Assembly: GCF_019969725.1 (NCBI RefSeq)
Contig: NZ_JAHXYW010000003.1
Location: forward strand, 62,001-126,000
Length of the DNA: 64,000 nt
Reading direction: 5' to 3'
Source: Neobacillus bataviensis
GTDB lineage: Bacteria > Bacillota > Bacilli > Bacillales_B > DSM-18226
The translations under genes were made by a program, and so were the position numbers. Position 1 is the first letter of the stretch, and each line of letters begins with the position of its first letter. Positions 9,732 through 16,627 of this stretch are shown here, piece by piece. The notes under the pieces are model-generated. The model had not been told where the DNA came from, made no database searches, and saw nothing but the letters and a program-made list of their open reading frames with translations.

Positions 9732-9766
9732 AAAAAAAGGATCCGTCCTGTTCGACTAGATCCTTT
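9732..9766 (-). terminator. tlp terminator
   Basis: AAAGGATC/GATCCTTT stem followed by TTTT on the minus strand, downstream of tlp. Confidence 0.75.
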
Positions 9767-9788
9767 ACCCATTTAACTCTAAATTTTT

Positions 9789-10004
9789 TCAGGTTTCATC
9801 CTGTATTTCTGCTCTGAATGATTCAACACTCTCGCGTCTGCGCTCATTTTTTGCTTCGATTTGCTGGCGTTGTTGTTCACTATCCGTAAAAGAAAGGGAT
9901 TGCTCTGCTTTTTGAATATTGTCCTGAGTATTTTGAATCATGGCCTGCAGCTTTTCAGCATTATCGCTGCGATCATCCGGTTTTGGCTTGTTATTGTATT
10001 CCAT
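9789..10004 (-). CDS. tlp: Small acid-soluble spore protein Tlp (thioredoxin-like)
   Basis: 71-residue Tlp family spore protein, made in the forespore. It shows the family core KPDDRSDNAEKLQAMIQNTQ and a C-terminal charged helix. AAGGAGG precedes the ATG. In B. subtilis tlp follows sspN in a forespore operon; here sspN lies just upstream on the same strand with a terminator-like hairpin between them. Confidence 0.92.
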   Translation of the reverse strand: MEYNNKPKPDDRSDNAEKLQAMIQNTQDNIQKAEQSLSFTDSEQQRQQIEAKNERRRESVESFRAEIQDET

Positions 10005-10082
10005 CGATAAATCCTCCTTGATATAGAAATGGTACAGATATAGTTTGTATCGGAGGTCAAAAAATATGTGAGGAATTTAAAC

Positions 10083-10115
10083 AAAAAAGACCCATTGGCT
10101 AAAGCCTAGGGTCTT
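10083..10115 (-). terminator. Hairpin between sspN and tlp
   Basis: AAGACCC/GGGTCTT stem plus TTTTTT on the minus strand, directly after sspN. Could terminate sspN or allow partial read-through into tlp. Confidence 0.7.
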
Positions 10116-10129
10116 ATATCCAATAAAAA

Positions 10130-10276
10130 TTATTCACCTTTTGTTTGAATTACCTGTGCATGCTTGCCAGATGTATCATTCATTTTGTTTCCTTTATTTC
10201 CACTAATTCCTTTTGGTTGTGTCCCTAGATGGTCTGGGGCGAAACGTTTTGTTTTATAGCCTTTAGTCATAGTCAT
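10130..10276 (-). CDS. sspN: Small acid-soluble spore protein N
   Basis: 48-residue forespore protein. Translation starts MTMTKGYKTKRFAPDHLG and ends QVIQTKGE; the PDHLGTQP, NKGNKMNDTSG and QTKGE blocks match SspN, and the length equals the B. subtilis protein. AAGGAGGG precedes the first ATG by only 4 bases, so the second ATG (10270) could be the true start. Order sspN then tlp is conserved in Bacillus. Confidence 0.88.
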   Translation of the reverse strand: MTMTKGYKTKRFAPDHLGTQPKGISGNKGNKMNDTSGKHAQVIQTKGE

Positions 10277-10338
10277 AATCCCTCCTTGATTATATTTTGT
10301 CCATAAGGATTACAAACCATGATTGGCAAACATTGTGA

Positions 10339-10470
10339 TTACTCTGCTTTACCGAGGCGTTTTTCTTCTAAACGTTGTTCGATTTTTTCCATTGCAGCAT
10401 GGTCTTTCAAAAGTTGGGATTTATTTTCTGATACTAGTTCTGCGAATGAGCGTTTTCTAGGCTTTCTCAT
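10339..10470 (-). CDS. fbpB: FbpB-family small basic protein
   Basis: 43-residue basic protein beginning MRKPRKRSFAELVSENKSQ and ending EEKRLGKAE. The pattern (basic N-terminus, SFxELVxENKxxLLKD, then an acidic/basic helix) fits the Fur-regulated basic protein B family, whose B. subtilis member assists the FsrA small RNA in iron sparing. GAAGGTGATAGAA supplies the ribosome site. I see no clear Fur box upstream, so iron control is inferred from the family only. Confidence 0.7.
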   Translation of the reverse strand: MRKPRKRSFAELVSENKSQLLKDHAAMEKIEQRLEEKRLGKAE

Positions 10471-10560
10471 TTCTATCACCTTCCTTATATCCTATTGTAA
10501 CAGTTATTATTCCCTGAAACGGTTGAAATTATTACAACTTTTTGAAAATTTATATAAGAT

Positions 10561-10588
10561 AAAAAAAACGCTGGTATCATACCAACGT
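10561..10588 (-). terminator. Terminator of the ResA-like gene
   Basis: ACGTTGGTAT/ATACCAGCGT stem followed by T8 on the minus strand, just after the stop codon. Confidence 0.8.
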
Positions 10589-10595
10589 CTTTCCA

Positions 10596-11132
10596 TTACT
10601 TTAATCTACTTGCATTATCTTTCATGATATCAAGAGTCATGGCTCCGGTAAATTTATACTGAATGATGCCTTTACTATCTATAAAATAAGTAGTTGGGAT
10701 CGATAAAATTTGGTAAGCTTCATTTACTTTATCCTCTGCATCAAGAAGGATTGGGAAGGTGATCTTGTTTTCATCCACAAATTTCTGGACTTCCAATTGC
10801 GGGTCTATGTTGACAGCCAAAATGACAAGATCTTTATCCTTTTCTTTGTAAAACTGCTCCATTTCAGGCATTTCCGCTTTACATGGCGGGCACCATGTTG
10901 CCCAAAAGTTCAGCATAACTTTCTTCCCTTTTAAGTTCGATAGCTTGACTGTTTCACCAGTCAATGTTTTTAATTCAAAATCAGGTGCCTTTGCCCCGAT
11001 GGCTAAGCCTTCCTTATTCACTGATGCAGTACTTGCGGTATCGGGTTGTTCTGTCTTTTTCTCCATAGCCTGTACAATTGCTACAGTAAGTAATGAGATC
11101 AAAACCACAGCAGCAATGACTTTTTTCATCAT
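10596..11132 (-). CDS. yneN: Membrane-anchored thiol-disulfide oxidoreductase (YneN/ResA-like)
   Basis: Extracytoplasmic thioredoxin-fold reductase of the TlpA/ResA/StoA group. An N-terminal uncleaved signal anchor (residues 3-22) is followed by a thioredoxin domain with the active site WATWCPPCKAEMPE (Cys about 81 and 84) and the cis-Pro segment LSIPTTYFID. 178 residues is normal. AGGAGG lies 9 bases before the first ATG. Its place between tlp and citB matches B. subtilis yneN; substrate unknown. Confidence 0.9.
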   Translation of the reverse strand: MMKKVIAAVVLISLLTVAIVQAMEKKTEQPDTASTASVNKEGLAIGAKAPDFELKTLTGETVKLSNLKGKKVMLNFWATWCPPCKAEMPEMEQFYKEKDKDLVILAVNIDPQLEVQKFVDENKITFPILLDAEDKVNEAYQILSIPTTYFIDSKGIIQYKFTGAMTLDIMKDNASRLK

Positions 11133-11233
11133 ACCCGACTCCCTCCTTTATCCAATCATATTTGCTACCATTTTACACTATTATCCCTATTGAAACAAAG
11201 ATTGGTTATGCCGATTCTGTGAACAATGGTTCT

Positions 11234-12283
11234 CTACTTTATAAAAAGTTTTGGAAGCTCTTCTTGGTAATTCCCTTTTAGTATTCCCTTTTCTGTAATG
11301 ATCGCTGACACCAATTCATGTGGAGTGACATCGAACGCCGGATTGAAAACCTTCACACCTTCTGGGGCCGTTCTTTTCCCGAACCCTTCGGTAATTTCCG
11401 AGGCCTCCCTTTCTTCAATAGGGATATCTGCACCTGTTTTCGTATCCAAGTCGATGGTTGAGGTTGGAGCAGCAACAAAGAAAGGAATATCATGAGCTTT
11501 GGCGAGTAATGCCACACCATAGGTTCCAATTTTATTGGCTACGTCTCCATTGGCAGCCACACGGTCACATCCAACAATAACAGCCTGAACCCAGCCTTTT
11601 TGCATCACCATAGCGGCCATACTGTCCGTAATCAAGGTGACATCGATTCCTGCTTGCATCAGCTCCCATGCTGTCAAACGGGCTCCTTGCAATAATGGTC
11701 TTGTTTCATCCGCATACACTTTGATATCCCAGCCATTTTCTTGCGCCAAATAAAGCGGCGCAAGAGCTGTTCCGTACCTGGCTGTTGCAATACCGCCAGC
11801 ATTACAATGTGTTAGAATTCCCATACCATCATGAAGAAGTGTTAAAGCATGCTCGCCAATAGATCGGCAAACCTCTTCATCTTCTGTGCGGATTAAATGG
11901 GCTTCATTTTCAAGTGCTTCTTTAATTCGGGCAATGGGTTGGTCTTTTTCTTTTTTGGCACGGTCATCCATTCTTTTTAAAGCCCAAAATAAATTGACTG
12001 CTGTTGGCCGGGATGTCGCTAAATAGTCAGCTTGCTTTTTAAATACAGAGTAAAATTCGTCATAGGAATTTTCTGGTGCATCTTTTATGCCAAGCAATAA
12101 TCCATAGGCCGCAGCAATCCCGATTGCCGGTGCGCCGCGAACCTTTAATTGTTTTATTGCCTCCCAGGCATCTTCAATTTTCGTGATTTCTAGAAACTCA
12201 GTGATCTCTGGAATTTTTGTTTGATCTAATATGTTTAATATTCCGTTTTCGTAATAAACAGATTGTAAAAATGAGCTTTCCAC
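11234..12283 (-). CDS. mtnA: S-methyl-5-thioribose-1-phosphate isomerase
   Basis: Isomerises 5-methylthioribose-1-phosphate to the ribulose form in methionine salvage. Conserved segments: [13 protein letters not shown] (about 50-62), [11 protein letters not shown] with the active-site Cys (about 158-168), [28 protein letters not shown] (catalytic Asp, about 237-256). 349 residues is normal. The start is a GTG preceded by GGAGATG. In B. subtilis mtnA follows mtnK behind an S-box; here mtnK is absent next door and no S-box is visible in 12284-12445. Confidence 0.94.
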   Translation of the reverse strand: MESSFLQSVYYENGILNILDQTKIPEITEFLEITKIEDAWEAIKQLKVRGAPAIGIAAAYGLLLGIKDAPENSYDEFYSVFKKQADYLATSRPTAVNLFWALKRMDDRAKKEKDQPIARIKEALENEAHLIRTEDEEVCRSIGEHALTLLHDGMGILTHCNAGGIATARYGTALAPLYLAQENGWDIKVYADETRPLLQGARLTAWELMQAGIDVTLITDSMAAMVMQKGWVQAVIVGCDRVAANGDVANKIGTYGVALLAKAHDIPFFVAAPTSTIDLDTKTGADIPIEEREASEITEGFGKRTAPEGVKVFNPAFDVTPHELVSAIITEKGILKGNYQEELPKLFIK

Positions 12284-12472
12284 TTAAAAATCATCTCCAC
12301 TTCTATATGTATAAGTCTGCATCTAAAGTTGAATTTTCTTACATACCATAGATATTGTAACAATAACTTGAGGAGATGCAATATTTTTAGTTTTTAGTTA
12401 TGGCCGTTTCGTTTTTGTTTCTTTTATTTTCTGAAAATTGGTAAAATGATTTTACGTGAGGAGGGATTTTTC

Positions 12473-13513
12473 TTGAAAATTCTCGTATTAGGCGGCAGCC
12501 GCTTCTTAGGAAGAACTTTTGTTGAGGAGGCTTTAGCGGAAAACCATGAAGTGACCGTTTTTAACCGTGGAAATCAAAATGAGGGATTAAAGGATGTTGA
12601 AATTATTACGGGCGATCGGTTTGGTGATTTAAAGGAATTGGAGAATCGCTATTGGGATGCTGTTTTGGATACCAGCGGTTTTATACCGTTTACAGTGCAA
12701 AATTCAACTCAAGTTTTAAAGGACCGGGTGAATCAATATACCTTTATCTCCAGTATTTCTGTCTATAAAGATTGGATTCCTGAAAATTTGAATGAAACTT
12801 ATCCTGTTTTAGAGATGACCCTTGAGAAAGCGAAGGAACTTACAAAAGATGTAAATGGCCCTGTTTATGAGTATTATGGGCATTTTAAAGCATTATGTGA
12901 ACGGATAGCTGAAAAAAATTTGCCAGGACGTGTGTTAAACGTTCGGGCTGGACAGTTAATTGGTCCTCATGACTATACTGACCGCATTCCCTATTGGGTA
13001 CATAGAATTTCTAAGGGTGGGAAGGTTTTGGCACCTGGTAATCCAGAACGAAGGGTGCAGCTGATTGATAATCAAGATCTTTCGAAGTGGATCTTATCGA
13101 TGATGAAAAATCAAGCGGCTGGGACTTTTAATGCAACCGGGCCGGATTATTCCTTATCTATGAAGCAGTTTCTGGATGCCTGTATCAAGATAACCGGCTC
13201 AAATGCTGAACTGGTTTGGGCAGATGAGAAATTTTTGGCAGATCAAGGAGTCGCGCCTTGGACAGAAATGCCTCTTTATGTTCCTGAGAATTATCCGATT
13301 TCACCTGATGTAGAGAAGCCTTGGAAGGGAACCTTTTCCATTAATATTGATAAGGCTGTTTCAAGCGGACTTACCTTTCGGCCTGTTGAGGAAAGTATTG
13401 CTGATATTTATGCTTGGGAAAAGACACGTACATTGTCGGCAGATGACTGGAAATCCGGGATGCAAGTAGAAAAAGAAAAGGCTTTACTTGACTTATTACG
13501 TAATAATAAATGA
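12473..13513 (+). CDS. NAD-dependent epimerase/reductase-like SDR protein
   Basis: Extended short-chain dehydrogenase fold of 346 residues. The N-terminal dinucleotide-binding loop is LGGSRFLGRTF (residues 6-16), with FNRGNQ after strand two. A canonical YxxxK is replaced by YEYYGHFKALCE, where Tyr/Lys can still align. This matches the isoflavone-reductase-like SDR proteins widespread in Bacillus with unknown substrate. A TTG start is chosen over the upstream ATG because AGGAGG stands 8 bases ahead of it and LKILVLGGS is the natural N-terminus. Confidence 0.75.
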   Translation: MKILVLGGSRFLGRTFVEEALAENHEVTVFNRGNQNEGLKDVEIITGDRFGDLKELENRYWDAVLDTSGFIPFTVQNSTQVLKDRVNQYTFISSISVYKDWIPENLNETYPVLEMTLEKAKELTKDVNGPVYEYYGHFKALCERIAEKNLPGRVLNVRAGQLIGPHDYTDRIPYWVHRISKGGKVLAPGNPERRVQLIDNQDLSKWILSMMKNQAAGTFNATGPDYSLSMKQFLDACIKITGSNAELVWADEKFLADQGVAPWTEMPLYVPENYPISPDVEKPWKGTFSINIDKAVSSGLTFRPVEESIADIYAWEKTRTLSADDWKSGMQVEKEKALLDLLRNNK

Positions 13514-13548
13514 GGTATTTGGAGTCACGATATATATAATCCAAGACT

Positions 13549-13577
13549 AAAAAGAGCAGGTCCGCCCTGCTCTTTTC
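13549..13577. terminator. Bidirectional terminator
   Basis: AAAAGAGCAGG/CCTGCTCTTTT perfect stem with flanking A and T runs, lying between the convergent SDR and ABC-F genes. Confidence 0.85.
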
Positions 13578-13583
13578 AACTTA

Positions 13584-15284
13584 TTAGCCGTTTATTTTTC
13601 TTTTTTGTTTTAAAAGGTCTTTAAATTCTTGATCCAAAAGCACATATTTCGGGTCTTTCTGATCAATAGTCGATAATTCTCCTAAAATTGAGGCTATCCT
13701 ATTTTCTATAATTAACAAAGTCTCATGATGATCATCAATTTTGTTATCTTTATTTAAATATTCCTCAGGTTTCATCTCAACGCGTTTAATCGTTTGTTCC
13801 TCAAAAACAAGCAATCGGTCACAAAGCTTATTTAAAAAATAATAATCATGGGAAACGGTAATAATGGTCCCGGTAAATTCGCTCAACGTTTTTTCAAGCT
13901 GCTCGCGACTTGGTAAATCCAAATGGTTGGTGGGTTCATCAAGGATGAGGATATCGTAATCCCGTACTAACATATCAACCAATTTGACTCTTGTTCTTTC
14001 ACCTAGACTTAAAGTGTTAATCGGCTTTGTGATATGCTGCTCTTTCAACCCGAGATTAGCTAACAATGTACGGGCTTGAAGTATGCTTTCTCTATCCGTA
14101 TATCCTAATGCTTCAAGAGCCGATTTATCAGACGGCAAATCATCCACATCTTGGCTTAAATAAGCGATTTTAAGGGAGTCACTTGTCCATAAATTGCCGC
14201 CCGATGAAGCAATATGGCCTAGAATCATTTTTATTAAGGTTGATTTCCCGCAGCCATTTTCACCTAAAAGACCTATTCTTTCACCGTGAATAATATAAAA
14301 ATGAGCATCTTGAAAAAGATTCCGCTCCTCGAATGTCATTGACAGTTTCTTCGCCTCAATAATTCGTTTTCCTCTTTTCCCGTCGCTCTCAAACTGAAAT
14401 CTTACTTGTGCCTCTTCAATTGGTTTCTCGATTTGATTCTTATCTAATTCATTTTGCAGCCGTTTCATTTTTGATTTTACTTGTGCATCCCGTTTCTTCG
14501 CTTTAACGCGATGATATTCCTTAGTGCCATAATCTCTGCCTTGTTTCGTAGAAGTACTATGAGCTTTATCAGACCATGATTTAAGCTGCTCCATTTGCAG
14601 TTCGATGTCTTCTACTTTCCTTTGCTGTACTTCATATTGGTGCATATGGTCTTTAAACTTCTTTTGTTTTTGCTTTTGATACTCACTATAATTCCCATTG
14701 AAAAAATGAATTTTCTTATTTTCTAATTCAAATATCCTGGTAACGGTCTTATCCAAAAAATGGCGGTCGTGCGAGATGATAAGTACCGCCCCTGGAAATT
14801 TGTCTAATTCAGATATCAACCATTCAATTCCCTTATAATCCAAATGATTTGTAGGTTCATCTAATATTAAAAACCCTGGCTTTGAAGCCCAAATCATAGA
14901 CAAGGCGAGCTTCAGCTTTTCACCGCCGCTTAAATGGGTTAAACGACTCTCTTCCCATTCATGTGCTTTCTTAAGGCCAAGTTCACTTGCATGCTTAAAA
15001 AATTCAGTTTCCTTATTCATTGAAAGAGACTGTTGAAAATCACTAACTTCGTAATCAATGGACTGCGATAGGTAACCAATCTTTAAATCTTTTGAAGCCT
15101 CAATTTGGCCACTATCAGGGGGAAGTTTTCCTGAAAGAATATTAGCCAGCGTGGTTTTGCCAGTGCCATTATATCCAACCAGTCCGATCCTTTCCCCATT
15201 TTTTATGTCAAATTGAATATTAGCTAATATTTTCACCAAGTTAAAACTTTTATCTAATCCAGATACTTTTATTATTTGGTTCAT
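13584..15284 (-). CDS. ABC-F ribosome-protection protein (antibiotic resistance type)
   Basis: Soluble ABC-F ATPase of 566 residues that would bind the ribosomal E site and displace peptidyl-transferase antibiotics. First ABC domain: Walker A GYNGTGKTT (about 34-42), signature LSGGEKLKL, Walker B LILDEPTNHLD. Then a basic, coiled-coil interdomain linker (about 195-300), a second ABC domain with GENGCGKST, LSLGERTRV and LILDEPTNHLD, and a C-terminal charged extension. Composition is like the Vga/VmlR/Msr-type resistance proteins rather than housekeeping Uup/YkpA. The start at MNQIIKVSG follows GGGAG. The leader attenuator upstream supports antibiotic-induced expression. Drug spectrum cannot be told from sequence. 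Confidence 0.85.
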   Translation of the reverse strand: MNQIIKVSGLDKSFNLVKILANIQFDIKNGERIGLVGYNGTGKTTLANILSGKLPPDSGQIEASKDLKIGYLSQSIDYEVSDFQQSLSMNKETEFFKHASELGLKKAHEWEESRLTHLSGGEKLKLALSMIWASKPGFLILDEPTNHLDYKGIEWLISELDKFPGAVLIISHDRHFLDKTVTRIFELENKKIHFFNGNYSEYQKQKQKKFKDHMHQYEVQQRKVEDIELQMEQLKSWSDKAHSTSTKQGRDYGTKEYHRVKAKKRDAQVKSKMKRLQNELDKNQIEKPIEEAQVRFQFESDGKRGKRIIEAKKLSMTFEERNLFQDAHFYIIHGERIGLLGENGCGKSTLIKMILGHIASSGGNLWTSDSLKIAYLSQDVDDLPSDKSALEALGYTDRESILQARTLLANLGLKEQHITKPINTLSLGERTRVKLVDMLVRDYDILILDEPTNHLDLPSREQLEKTLSEFTGTIITVSHDYYFLNKLCDRLLVFEEQTIKRVEMKPEEYLNKDNKIDDHHETLLIIENRIASILGELSTIDQKDPKYVLLDQEFKDLLKQKRKING

Positions 15285-15318
15285 AAAAAAACTCCCTTCA
15301 TATGAACCTGAAGAGAGT
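15285..15318 (-). terminator. Attenuator terminator abutting the ABC-F start codon
   Basis: On the minus strand ACTCTCTTCA, an 8-base loop and TGAAGGGAGT form a 10-bp stem (one G-U pair), followed by T6 that runs directly into the ATG. The 3' arm also contains the gene's Shine-Dalgarno (GGGAG), so the closed form blocks both transcription and translation. Confidence 0.85.
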
Positions 15319-15421
15319 TTTATGTATGATCGGTCGACAAATAAGCCTAAAAAGGCCATATATACATCGTTATACGATCAGGACATAAAAAAGGACAGAC
15401 TAATCCTATTCTTCAGGTTCA
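15303..15421 (-). promoter_or_regulatory. Antiterminator pair in the ABC-F leader
   Basis: A 12-base segment at 15410-15421 (TGAACCTGAAGA on the transcript) is perfectly complementary to the 5' arm and loop of the terminator (15303-15314, TCTTCAGGTTCA). The two pairings exclude each other. The upstream segment also forms the last codons of the leader ORF, so a stalled ribosome would control the switch. A TATAAT at 15460-15465 may be the promoter -10. Confidence 0.75.
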
Positions 15422-15444
15422 ACATTTTTCGTTATTCGAATCAT
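15406..15444 (-). CDS. Leader peptide of the ABC-F attenuator (12 codons)
   Basis: ATG to TAG mini-ORF encoding MIRITKNVEPEE. Its last codons (GAA CCT GAA GAA) lie inside the antiterminator strand. The Shine-Dalgarno is weak, and the ATG would be close to the 5' end if the TATAAT at 15460 is used. Role as stalling peptide is inferred from the arrangement. Confidence 0.6.
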   Translation of the reverse strand: MIRITKNVEPEE

Positions 15445-15521
15445 GTACTGAAAAATAAGATTATAACTTCATCGGCCCAAATTTCATTCCTTTTCGTTTG
15501 ATAGTTCCATTTTATTGAAAA

Positions 15522-16035
15522 TCATATAAATTTGTCAATCAATTCTTCAAAATTAACAGTTGAATACGGAATCTTATTCTCCATTTTCTGTTTTAAATCT
15601 TTTAATGTAAAGGCTTGCCAATCTTCAAGATGCCGCAATTCCCACTTTTCTAAAAATAAAACATATAAAAATATCTCTCTGATTTTCAAGAAAATAGGAA
15701 TTTGTTCAAGCAGGTGTCTGCTAATAGGGTGTTCAGTTTGGTATCCATTTAAAAATTGAACCAAAAAAATCTCACTAAAATCAGTCCTCTCAGGGACAAA
15801 AGATGAGGACTGCCAGTAGGCATGATAGAAGGAAACGGCGAGATCATAGGCAAACCAATGTTAAGCACACTCATCAAAATCAAAAACGGTTATCCTGCTG
15901 TCTTTCACCATGAAATTTCCCTCTGGAACTCCTTCAGCTTTTTCAAAAGCAACAACATAAAACTTTTGTTTTTGATAAACCACTTCTTCAATCATACGTT
16001 CATATTTAGAAAGTATTGGTTTCGATCCTGAAATA
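15522..16035 (-). pseudogene. Broken phosphotransferase gene (RdoA/APH-like kinase family)
   Basis: The minus strand carries pieces of a phosphotransferase in one frame: an N-terminal strand region (KPILSKYERMIEEV, KFYVVAFEKAEGVP), joined abruptly to the metal-site part GNFMVKDSRITVFDFDECA, then an in-frame TAA, then HWFAYDLAVSFYHAYW and the C-terminal helices ending EELIDKFI. In intact proteins a catalytic HGD segment and about 100 residues separate the first two parts; these are deleted. The TAA replaces the Tyr of the usual DFDECAYxWFAYDLA. The 5' end is replaced by the 52-bp repeat array. No functional product expected. Confidence 0.8.
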
Positions 16036-16058
16036 CCCTAAATTTTTGAGGCAGCTGG

Positions 16059-16552
16059 GCATTAAGAGCCTCTCCTAATTACCGTGTGCATTCATTTTTG
16101 GCGTGCATGAGCATTAGGAGCCTCTCCTAATTACCGTGATCGTTCATTTTTGGCGTGCATAAGCATTAGGAGGCATTAGGAGCCTCTCCTAATTACCGTG
16201 ACCGTTCATTTTTGACGTGCATAAGCATTAGGAGCCTCTCCTAATTACCATGACCGTTCATTTTTGGAGTGCATAAGCATTTAGAGGCTCTCCTAATTAC
16301 CGTCGCCCTTCATTTCGGGAGGTCATGGGCATTAAAAGCCTCTCCTAATTACTGTGTTCGTTCATTTTTGACGTACGTGAGCATTAGAAGCCTCTCCTAA
16401 TTACCGTGACCGTTCATTTTTGGCGTGCATTAGCATTAGAAGCCTCTCCTAATTACCGTGACCGTTCATTTTTGGCGTGCATAAGCATTAGGAGCCTCTC
16501 CTAATTACCGTCGCCCTTCATTTCGGGAGGTCATGGGCATTAGAACGTCACG
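16059..16552. repeat. Nine-unit 52-bp tandem repeat with mini-ORFs
   Basis: Units start at 16059, 16111, 16163, 16225, 16277, 16329, 16381, 16433 and 16485, with a partial tenth at 16537. The period is 52, except that unit 3 holds a 10-bp internal duplication. CTCTCCTAATTAC is identical in all nine units. It forms an inverted repeat (ATTAGGAG-CCT-CTCCTAAT) in the best-preserved units. On the minus strand every unit reads stop TAA, then TTAGGAGAGG (Shine-Dalgarno), then ATG and 11 codons ending in TAA (typically MLMHAKNERSR). The array lies just downstream of the citB terminator and runs into the broken phosphotransferase gene. Confidence 0.9.
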
Positions 16553-16591
16553 ATTTCGCCGTATTATTCGATCAAAACAGTTTTTAAGAAC

Positions 16592-16622
16592 AAAACACCA
16601 TGCAAAAGCTGCATGGTGTTTT
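16592..16622 (-). terminator. citB terminator
   Basis: AACACCATGCA/TGCATGGTGTT perfect stem with five-base loop and T run after it on the minus strand, next to the aconitase stop. Confidence 0.9.
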
Positions 16623-16627
16623 CATTT

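Noticed and set aside
12284..12445. S-box (SAM) riboswitch upstream of mtnA
   Set aside because: None of the conserved S-box core or terminator was found in the leader.
13584..15359. ABC-F start at 15359 (MAFLGLFVDRS...)
   Set aside because: This extension runs through the attenuator terminator and has no family similarity; the ATG at 15284 begins the conserved protein.
16059..16552. CRISPR array
   Set aside because: Units are contiguous near-identical copies with no unique spacers, and no cas genes are present.
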